From the IMG/VR virus record IMGVR_UViG_3300047121_000414, positions 1-45,380 of that record: 45,380 nt of DNA; one strand, written 5' to 3'. Both the position numbers and the translations under genes were made by a program. Below the pieces are notes generated by a model. It was not told the origin of the DNA, did no database searches, and worked only from the letters and a program-made list of their open reading frames with translations. Position 1 is the stretch's first letter. Every line of letters starts with the position of its first letter. Of this stretch, positions 40,138 to 45,380 are shown in pieces. The stretch is from a virus.

Positions 40138-40374
40138 ATGAAGGCAAAAGACCAGGAAGAGATCGCGGCGTTCGCATTTGCGGCCTTCGGCTTCGTGCTG
40201 TTCGGCGCGATCTTCCTGGTCGCCATTGCGCTGGCGACGAGGACGGCCTGGAACATGGTCATCCCTGACGTCTTTGGCCTGCCGCCGCTGACTACAAAAA
40301 ACGCCTTCGGCCTCGTTGGCCTGGGTGTCGCGTTTCGGTTCTTCCCTGGTTCTCTCGAAGGAGTGAGAAAATGA
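40138..40374 (+). CDS. membrane protein, one or two spans
   Basis: 78 residues. A charged start (KAKDQEEIAAF), a strong span around FGFVLFGAIFLVAIALATR and a weaker second at FGLVGLGVAFRFF with a short loop containing NMVIPDVFGLPPLT between them. Small phage membrane proteins with the central P-D-x-F-G-L-P segment are frequent; function unknown, holin possible. It overlaps the next gene by ATGA. Confidence 0.7.
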   Translation: MKAKDQEEIAAFAFAAFGFVLFGAIFLVAIALATRTAWNMVIPDVFGLPPLTTKNAFGLVGLGVAFRFFPGSLEGVRK

Positions 40375-40718
40375 TCAAGGTTAAGGTCAACACGCTGGAA
40401 CTGTTCCGCCTCTGGAACTCGCCGCTCCGCAACGACGAACTCGCCGATGCCCTCGGCGTCCCGCGTGGCACGCTCTGGTATCTGCGGCAGCGGTTCAAGC
40501 TCCCTGCCCGTGGCAAAGGCAGCCGCGTCCCCAGCGTGACGGAGCGCGACGCGCCGAGTCCCGAGGAGATCGAGCAGCGCTGTGCCGAGATTCGCGCCTC
40601 GTGGCCCGAGGGCGAGGAGGAGCGTCGTCGCGTCGGCCCCCGTCAGCGGCGGTGGAGCCTGCCGGCCTACGCCTTCGATGGACGCGGCTGCGCGTTCCTG
40701 GAAATCGCTGTGGACTAG
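40371..40718 (+). CDS. helix-turn-helix regulator
   Basis: 115 residues. LWNSPLRNDELADALGVPRGTLWYLRQRF near residue 13-41 is a helix-turn-helix of the type that recognises DNA with its second helix (GVPRGTLWYLR). A basic linker and an acidic region with EEIEQRCAEIRASWPEGEEE follow. It is likely a phage regulator of late or lysogenic genes. Its stop lies inside the promoter-like element for the following operon, so it may control that site. Confidence 0.75.
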   Translation: MIKVKVNTLELFRLWNSPLRNDELADALGVPRGTLWYLRQRFKLPARGKGSRVPSVTERDAPSPEEIEQRCAEIRASWPEGEEERRRVGPRQRRWSLPAYAFDGRGCAFLEIAVD

Positions 40719-40739
40719 AACCCTACAGGCACAGAGAAT
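40711..40739 (+). promoter_or_regulatory. TGGACT-N17-GAGAAT promoter, leaderless start
   Basis: TGGACT (40711-40716), 17-base spacer with CTAC at 40723-40726, GAGAAT (40734-40739). ATG at 40746 lies seven bases past GAGAAT with no Shine-Dalgarno, so the first gene of the long terminal operon is probably leaderless. Confidence 0.6.
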
Positions 40740-40745
40740 CTATGG

Positions 40746-41036
40746 ATGGCGCACCGGCCGCTCGAGAAGACGATCGTCGCGAAAGTCATCGCTGCCGCAA
40801 GGCAGCGGGGCTGGTGGGCAATGAAGACGCACGGCAGTGCGTTCGGCGTTGCCGGCCTGCCGGATGTTCTCGTGATCAAGGGCGGTCGTGCGGCGTGGAT
40901 GGAAGTGAAGCGGCCGGGCGAGAGTCCGACGAGGATTCAGGAGCACCGGATGCGGGAGTTGGCGGCGGCGGGCTGCCCGGTGGCGGTGGTGACGAGTGCC
41001 GGTGACGCCATCGAGTTTCTTGAGGGTATCAAGTGA
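40746..41036 (+). CDS. VRR-NUC family nuclease
   Basis: 96 residues. The order E (PLEKTIVAKVIAA), G-LPD (AGLPDVLVI, about residue 36-44), and E-x-K (WMEVKRPGE, about residue 51-59) with IQEHRMREL is the VRR-NUC PD-(D/E)XK nuclease. Phage versions resolve branched DNA. An ATG at 40742 is out of this frame. It is the first gene of the long operon and overlaps the aminotransferase by GTGA. Confidence 0.9.
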   Translation: MAHRPLEKTIVAKVIAAARQRGWWAMKTHGSAFGVAGLPDVLVIKGGRAAWMEVKRPGESPTRIQEHRMRELAAAGCPVAVVTSAGDAIEFLEGIK

Positions 41037-42130
41037 TCTACTGCGGGCAACCTGACATCGGCGTCGCGGAGGAGTCCGCGGTGCTTGAGGTGCTGCGCGG
41101 TGGGCAACTGACTCGCGGCCCAGTCGTGGCCGAGTTTGAGCGGTTCTTCGGCGGCATCAACGGCCTCTATATGCACGCCGTCTCGAGCGGGACGGCCGCC
41201 CTGCACCTGGCCCTCCTGGCGGCCGGCGTCGGTCGTGGCGACGAAGTCATCGTCCCAGCGACGACGTTCGTGGCGACGGTGAACGCGGTGCTCTACTGCG
41301 GCGCGAAGCCGGTGGTGGTGGACGTCGATCCGAGGTCGTGGACGATCGACCTGGACGAGATGGCCCGCGCCGTGACGGAGAAGACGAAGGCGATCATCCC
41401 AGTGCATCTGTACGGCGTGCCGGCGCCCTCGCTGAACGACTGGAAGGTCGACTACTACCGCTCGACGGGCCGGCGGATCGTCATCATCGAGGACTGCGCC
41501 GAAAGCATCGGGTGCCTCCGCAGCGGCTGGGCGCCGGCTGCGGACATGAACTGCTACTCGTTCTACGGGTCGAAGACGATCACGACCGGCGAGGGCGGCG
41601 CCGTCGGCACGCAGGATAAGCTCTTCGCGGAGCGGATCGCCCACCTCGCCGGCCAGGCGATGACGCCGACCCGGTACGTCCACGACGCGCTGGGCTGGAA
41701 CTACCGGATGACCGAGGTGCAGGCCGCCATCGGCGTGGCGCAGTTGGCGCGGCTCCCAGAGTTCCTGGCGAAGCGGCGGCAGGTGTTTGAGTGGTACAAC
41801 GCCCGCCTGCCCGACGAGTTCCGCCGGCAGGCGGTGGCGAAGGACGACACCCACGGCTACTGGGCGTTCGCGGTGGTGGGGGGATACGGCCGCAGCCTCG
41901 ACCCCCGTCGCGTCGAGCGGCTGATGCTCGAGGACGGCATCGAGACGCGGCCGATCTTCCCGCCCGTCTGCCACTTCCCGCATGTGCAGGAGAAGTGCAG
42001 AGCGGGCCGCACGCTCGTCGCCGCCGCGCTGTACCGGCACGGCCTCGTCCTGCCGACGCACACCAGCCTGACCGAGAACGATGTGGAGAAAGTATGCGCA
42101 AGCCTCGTAAAAGCCGCGTCCTGTTCGTAG
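41033..42130 (+). CDS. DegT/DnrJ/EryC1/StrS-type sugar aminotransferase
   Basis: 365 residues from GTG 41033. VSSGTAALHLALLAAGVGRG and DEVIVPATTFVATVNA near residue 50-85, VDVDPRSWTID, IIEDCAESIG (Asp and the PLP ring) and SFYGSKTITTGEGGAV near residue 178-192, whose Lys binds PLP, identify a full-length class member. Such enzymes aminate nucleotide keto-sugars for surface glycans or natural products. The phage has no nucleotide-sugar dehydratase in the window, so the substrate would come from the host. It overlaps the ATP-grasp gene by 37 bases. Confidence 0.93.
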   Translation: MIYCGQPDIGVAEESAVLEVLRGGQLTRGPVVAEFERFFGGINGLYMHAVSSGTAALHLALLAAGVGRGDEVIVPATTFVATVNAVLYCGAKPVVVDVDPRSWTIDLDEMARAVTEKTKAIIPVHLYGVPAPSLNDWKVDYYRSTGRRIVIIEDCAESIGCLRSGWAPAADMNCYSFYGSKTITTGEGGAVGTQDKLFAERIAHLAGQAMTPTRYVHDALGWNYRMTEVQAAIGVAQLARLPEFLAKRRQVFEWYNARLPDEFRRQAVAKDDTHGYWAFAVVGGYGRSLDPRRVERLMLEDGIETRPIFPPVCHFPHVQEKCRAGRTLVAAALYRHGLVLPTHTSLTENDVEKVCASLVKAASCS

Positions 42131-42963
42131 GCGGTGGCCGTCGGGTGTCTCTGGCGAATGAGTTCATCGCCCGAAACGCCGACGTCTACGGCTACGAGTC
42201 GAGCATCGACGTCCCCTTGGCCGACGTTGCCAAGGAGATCGTCGAAGGCATGGACTTCGATGACCCCGAGTGCGGCCCCGACATCCTCGAGTTCGCCGCT
42301 CGCCGGAAGATCACGCATATCGTTCCGCTCATGGACGAGGCCACGGTGGTGTGCGGTGACATGGAGCAGTGCATCGGCTCGCCGGCCGCCGTGGCGATGC
42401 TCTGCCACGACAAACTCCACTTCGCCAACTGGATGAAGGAGCACCACCCCGACGTCTACCCGGCCCCGCGGTTGACGCGGTATCCGAAGTTCGCCAAGCC
42501 CAGGTTCGGCCACGGCTCCCGCGGGACGAAGGTGCTGCACCGCCCCGAGACAATCGAAATGTCGGCGTCGTGGGTGATCCAGGACTACCTAGACGGCGAC
42601 GAGGTGTCGGTCGACCTGTTCCTGGGCGCCGGCCAGTGCCGTGGCGCCGTGGCCCGCAGCCGCGACCGCGTCGAGGGCGGCGAGGTCATCGAGTCGACGG
42701 TGCTCGCTCCCGAGGCGTCGGTGAACTACCTGATCGACGCCGCGGCGGTGTGTGCGGACTTAGGCGTCGTCGGGCCGGCGAACGTGCAGTTCAAGGGCGG
42801 GAAGATCATCGAGGTCAACCCACGTTTCGGCGGCGGCAGCGTCCTGTCGATCGCCGCCGGCCTGCCGCTGGTGGCCCTGGCCCTCGGCCACAACGTGGAC
42901 GGCCCGCCCTGGAAGATCGCGCCGCTGACAATGCGGCGATACCACGCGGAGAGTTTTCGATGA
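42094..42963 (+). CDS. ATP-grasp ligase, carbamoyl-phosphate-synthase-like
   Basis: 289 residues. An N-terminal nucleotide-fold start (VLFVGGGRRVSLANEF), KPRFGHGSRGTKVL (ATP phosphate loop, about residue 137), WVIQDYLDGDEVSVDLF and EVNPRFGGGSV (metal site, about residue 242) make a PylC/CarB-like ATP-grasp core. These enzymes join a carboxylate to an amine or similar. GGAGAAAGT precedes the ATG inside the aminotransferase gene. With an aminotransferase and methyltransferase it may modify an amino sugar, though the acceptor is not evident. Slightly short for the family. Confidence 0.88.
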   Translation: MRKPRKSRVLFVGGGRRVSLANEFIARNADVYGYESSIDVPLADVAKEIVEGMDFDDPECGPDILEFAARRKITHIVPLMDEATVVCGDMEQCIGSPAAVAMLCHDKLHFANWMKEHHPDVYPAPRLTRYPKFAKPRFGHGSRGTKVLHRPETIEMSASWVIQDYLDGDEVSVDLFLGAGQCRGAVARSRDRVEGGEVIESTVLAPEASVNYLIDAAAVCADLGVVGPANVQFKGGKIIEVNPRFGGGSVLSIAAGLPLVALALGHNVDGPPWKIAPLTMRRYHAESFR

Positions 42964-43511
42964 GTGAGTCGCTGATTGACGCCTACAAGCTCGACTGCCT
43001 CGTGGCACTCCTCGAGTCGACGGACACACTCGACGGCGACATCGTTGAGGTCGGCGTCTACAAGGGGGGCAGCGCTCGAGCAATCGTCGACAACGCCGGA
43101 CAGTCAAAGGTCTTCCTGTTCGACACGTTCACGGGAATGCCGAATCACGACCCGACGCTGGACGGGAGGTGGGGCGTTGGCTCGTTCAGTGACACGAGCG
43201 CCGTGGCGGTCATGGATATGTTCTACGGCGACAAGCGGGTGAGCGTCTACCCCGGCGTCTTCCCTACCGAGACGGGCCACGTTCTCGCCGGCCGCCGCCT
43301 GCGGTTCGTCCATCTGGACGTCGACAACTACGAGTCCTACGCCGCGTGCCTGGACTTCCTCTACGAGCAAGTTGTCCCCGGCGGCCTCCTCGTGTTCGAC
43401 GATTACGGCGAAGACTGCTGCCCCGGCGCGAAGGCTGCGGTGGACGAGTTCTTCATCGGCCACGCGCAGGTGGTGATCGAAGGCCCGGTGGTGTATGTGG
43501 TGAAGCCATGA
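42960..43511 (+). CDS. TylF/MycF-type methyltransferase
   Basis: 183 residues. GDIVEVGVYKGGSARAI (SAM site, about residue 23-39), LFDTFTGMPNHD, FVHLDVDNYESY (about residue 118) and GGLLVFDDYGEDCCPGA are the pattern of the TylF/macrocin O-methyltransferase family, which often methylates sugar hydroxyls with Mg2+. It is shorter than TylF proper (about 250) because the N-terminal region is reduced. ATGA overlaps couple it to both neighbours. Confidence 0.88.
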   Translation: MSESLIDAYKLDCLVALLESTDTLDGDIVEVGVYKGGSARAIVDNAGQSKVFLFDTFTGMPNHDPTLDGRWGVGSFSDTSAVAVMDMFYGDKRVSVYPGVFPTETGHVLAGRRLRFVHLDVDNYESYAACLDFLYEQVVPGGLLVFDDYGEDCCPGAKAAVDEFFIGHAQVVIEGPVVYVVKP

Positions 43512-43810
43512 AGACGGCGGTCATTGACCTGGACGGCGTGATCTGTGAGGAGCGGCCGACGTTCGAGCGGTCGCTGGCGAAGGAGTTGCCAGACGCCCGC
43601 GAGATGCTCGAGAGCCTGCGGACGGCCGGCTACAGGATCATCATCCACACCGCCAGATCGTGGTCGGAGTTGGCGATGACGGAGCAGTGGCTGTTTGAAC
43701 GCAGCATCCCTTATGACCAGTTGGTGATGGGCAAGCCGGTCGCGGACATCGTCGTGGATGATCGGGCGGTTGCGAGCCTGGAGGAGGCTGTCGATGCCGT
43801 GCAACAGTGA
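43508..43810 (+). CDS. HAD-superfamily phosphatase
   Basis: 100 residues. VIDLDGVIC has the nucleophile Asp7 and Asp9, IIIHTARSW near residue 45 is motif II, and VADIVVDDRAV near the end the acidic motif IV. The compact cap-less form is like HAD proteins found in capsule and LPS clusters that remove a phosphate from a sugar. It closes the sugar-type cassette and is coupled by ATGA to the methyltransferase. Confidence 0.87.
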   Translation: MKTAVIDLDGVICEERPTFERSLAKELPDAREMLESLRTAGYRIIIHTARSWSELAMTEQWLFERSIPYDQLVMGKPVADIVVDDRAVASLEEAVDAVQQ

Positions 43811-44174
43811 CCATCTGCGCTCGACGGGCTTGGAAGTCGAGTGCAGCCGCATTCTGCTTCTGCTCGACGAGTTGGACGGCAAGGGGCCGCCGAACCCAAA
43901 GTCCGGCGGCTGGGACGGCTATGACAAGCGCGCCTACAGTCAGCGGCTGGATCGTGTGTTTGCGGACGAACTGACGGCAGAACTGTGCGGGCGAATCAGC
44001 AAGGTCAAAGACCTGTCGAAATACTCCCTGGAACTGCAAGTCTGGGCCAGGGATCACAAGATCGCCGACGCGAAGCGCAAGAAGCGCGAAGCCGAGGAAA
44101 AGCAGAAAGCCGCCGACAGGAAGAAGGCGCTGGCGAAGTTGACGAAGGCCGAGAGAAAGGTGCTTGGGCTATGA
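43794..44174 (+). CDS. phage protein of the CNSDHL type, unknown function
   Basis: 126 residues from ATG 43794, preceded by GGAGGAGG. PCNSDHLRSTGLEVE at the start, GGWDGYDKRAYSQRLDRVF in the middle, then a Lys/Glu-rich coiled coil (DAKRKKREAEEKQKAADRKK). A family with N-terminal CSDYM or CNSDHL is common in phages and has no known role. It overlaps the HAD gene by 17 bases. Confidence 0.78.
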   Translation: MPCNSDHLRSTGLEVECSRILLLLDELDGKGPPNPKSGGWDGYDKRAYSQRLDRVFADELTAELCGRISKVKDLSKYSLELQVWARDHKIADAKRKKREAEEKQKAADRKKALAKLTKAERKVLGL

Positions 44175-44533
44175 CAGACCGCAAACGTGTTGCCGACAGC
44201 AACACGCCACAAAAATCTGTCGCCAAAGCGACAGAACAGCGACAGGAGCCGGTGGCGTGGGCGGTGATGTATCCGAACGGAAAGGGCGTTGAAGAGGTTT
44301 TTGAGTGCGAGGCTGATGCCCGCGATGATGCAAGCCATGACCAAGAGATCGTCCCGCTCTACCGCCAGCCGCAGACTTGCCCCTACGTTGTTGGCCGTAC
44401 CACGCTGCACTGTTCGCTGACGCCGTTCACGCTCACCGACGATGAGCGTGCGGCCGTCCAGTGGTTTGCCCACTACGGACTGCCAGAGCGATATGCCGCC
44501 GCGCTCCGCCCGCTACTGGAGCGGACGAAATGA
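44171..44533 (+). CDS. small phage protein, LTDDER module 1
   Basis: 120 residues. The N-terminus is polar; EPVAWAVMYPNG and IVPLYRQPQT are typical of a widespread small phage family. The end, FTLTDDERAAVQWFAHYGL then AAALRPLLERTK, is a module repeated in the next two genes. No catalytic motif. ATGA overlap on both sides. Confidence 0.72.
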   Translation: MTDRKRVADSNTPQKSVAKATEQRQEPVAWAVMYPNGKGVEEVFECEADARDDASHDQEIVPLYRQPQTCPYVVGRTTLHCSLTPFTLTDDERAAVQWFAHYGLPERYAAALRPLLERTK

Positions 44534-44754
44534 GCGACCAGATCATTCAAGAGGATCTGCGTGGTGACGCCGAGGTGGCGAGGCTGCGACTCCAGGCGGC
44601 GCACGCGGAGGTGGAGCGCCTGCGGCTCACCGACGCGGAGCGGGAGGCGATTGGGTGGTTCGCCAACTACGGCTACAGCAGCGATGGTGTACCCGGAAGA
44701 AATGCCGCCACGCTGCGAGGGCTGCTGGAACGGACAGGAGGAACCAATGGCTGA
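44530..44754 (+). CDS. small phage protein, LTDAER module 2
   Basis: 74 residues. A helical start with QAAHAEVERLR, then RLTDAEREAIGWFANYGY and AATLRGLLERTG, the same module as in the neighbours, with DNA identity in part (the CTGCGGCTCACCGACGCGGAG run occurs twice). A tandem duplication is evident. Role unknown. Confidence 0.72.
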   Translation: MSDQIIQEDLRGDAEVARLRLQAAHAEVERLRLTDAEREAIGWFANYGYSSDGVPGRNAATLRGLLERTGGTNG

Positions 44755-44968
44755 CGCCGCCGACTGGCTGCGGCACGCTGTCGCCAGCGGCGCGATCCAG
44801 GTCGCGAAACTGGAGTCAGAGATCGAACGCCTGCGGCTCACCGACGCGGAGCGAGAGGCAATCGCGGCGTGCGTTGCGGACGACGAGGCGGCGACTGCGT
44901 ATGGGCGAGCCGACACGCTGCGGGGACTGCTGCACCGACACGCAGGATCAGGGGCATCGCATGAGTGA
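44747..44968 (+). CDS. small phage protein, LTDAER module 3
   Basis: 73 residues. AGGAGG lies five bases before ATG 44747. It has a helical start with VAKLESEIERLR, the repeated RLTDAEREAIAACVADDEAA and DTLRGLLHRHAG. Its module is close to that of the previous gene at DNA level but the part between is different. Overlaps the next gene by eight bases. Confidence 0.72.
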   Translation: MADAADWLRHAVASGAIQVAKLESEIERLRLTDAEREAIAACVADDEAATAYGRADTLRGLLHRHAGSGASHE

Positions 44969-45212
44969 TTCAACACCGCAGGACTCGGCAGCGACTCATG
45001 CCCCGGAGGGGCCGCTGTGCTACGGATTCACGCGCGACGGCGTGTGGCTGGACACTCGCCTTGGCTGGGTGATTCCTGACGACGCCGTCGCTGATGTATG
45101 CGAGGCGGGGCCGACCAGCCAGCGATCAGCGGCGCAGTCCGCTGCATCGCGTGGTTCTGTGGTTTGCGGGATGACACAACAGGAGAATCGAAATGCTCTA
45201 CAACGCAATTAA
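44961..45212 (+). CDS. small hypothetical protein
   Basis: 83 residues, starting at ATG 44961 inside the previous gene. Polar, with LCYGFTRDGVWLDTRLGWV and IPDDAVADVCEAG segments and a low-complexity Ser/Ala/Gln end. No family recognised. It overlaps the last gene by 20 bases. Moderate support from position in a coupled series. Confidence 0.58.
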   Translation: MSDSTPQDSAATHAPEGPLCYGFTRDGVWLDTRLGWVIPDDAVADVCEAGPTSQRSAAQSAASRGSVVCGMTQQENRNALQRN

Positions 45213-45380
45213 GCGGCGAGACAACCTTATCTCGGGGCTGCGCGACTCGCAGAAGTTTTTTTGCAATGCCATGAACAGGCAGCATGGCAGCCTCATCGAC
45301 TGGATGCGGTGGCAGATTGAGAAGCGCGAGACGCGGCTAGACACTATCGGCCTGATCGCAAAGGCAGGCGGCGAGCCGTT
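45193..45380 (+). CDS. partial gene cut by the window end
   Basis: At least 62 residues, open at the right edge. ATG 45193 has AGGAG nine bases upstream. The start LYNAIKRRDNLISGLRDSQK, then a helix with HGSLIDWMRWQIEKRETRL, is plausible coding. If the genome is circular with the window ends joined, the frame would continue through the 69-bp repeats to a stop at 394. Function unknown. Confidence 0.62.
   Translation, partial: MLYNAIKRRDNLISGLRDSQKFFCNAMNRQHGSLIDWMRWQIEKRETRLDTIGLIAKAGGEP

Overview
The window reads as most of the genome of a temperate, tailed double-stranded DNA phage or prophage with long-tailed (siphovirus-like) architecture. The DNA is GC-rich, and almost every gene lies on the plus strand with stop/start overlaps of the ATGA or GTGA type. 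There is an HK97-type head module, a lambda G/GT-type frameshifted tail chaperone, a 1270-residue tape measure protein and a tyrosine integrase beside a probable attP. No host gene or tRNA is present. The leader-peptide style of one secreted protein, the phage-borne CsrA and the LamG-type fibre make an environmental host such as a planctomycete possible, but this is only an inference.

Layout. 1-1754: a 69-bp tandem repeat array, a minus-strand Cys-rich gene resembling phage Gp88 proteins, and a 430-bp intergenic region with short iterons and terminator hairpins. 1755-8456: packaging and head genes (TerS, TerL, portal, prohead protease, capsid, small virion protein). 8533-9455: an inserted glycosyltransferase and a small gene. 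9452-12618: connector and tail completion genes, with two paralogous small virion proteins between them. 12658-22330: two tail-tube-like paralogs, the G/GT frameshift pair, tape measure, tail-tip-like proteins including a Cys-rich protein with GGSGY repeats, and a zinc-ribbon protein. 22353-25068: a small HExxH protein, a metallophosphoesterase, a dCMP deaminase and a dNMP kinase. 25130-28520: small structural or holin-like genes and a LamG-type fibre. 28513-30276: the integration and switch region, with integrase and a 69-aa gene on minus, a tRNA-like attP core, and a divergent double-HTH gene. 30328-40718: DNA metabolism and regulation (SNF2 helicase, primase-polymerase, UvrD-like helicase, CsrA, orphan DNA methyltransferase, HTH protein, many small genes). 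40746-45380: one long operon with a VRR-NUC nuclease, a four-gene sugar or small-molecule cassette (DegT aminotransferase, ATP-grasp ligase, TylF-like methyltransferase, HAD phosphatase) and a series of small phage genes, three of them tandem paralogs. The last gene is cut by the window end.

Three observations stand out. First, a two-part intergenic motif, CTAC-N7-GATAT-like, sits exactly at operon joints at least eight times; it looks like the promoter or operator signature of this phage, and two of the genes it precedes lack a Shine-Dalgarno and are probably leaderless. Second, the phage csrA has its own ribosome site in the loop of a small hairpin with GGA exposed, the classical form of a CsrA target, which suggests autoregulation. 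Third, the integrase lies near a 19-base stretch with the layout of a tRNA-Ser 3' end, which probably is attP. No recognisable endolysin was found; several small membrane or secreted proteins are candidates for lysis roles.
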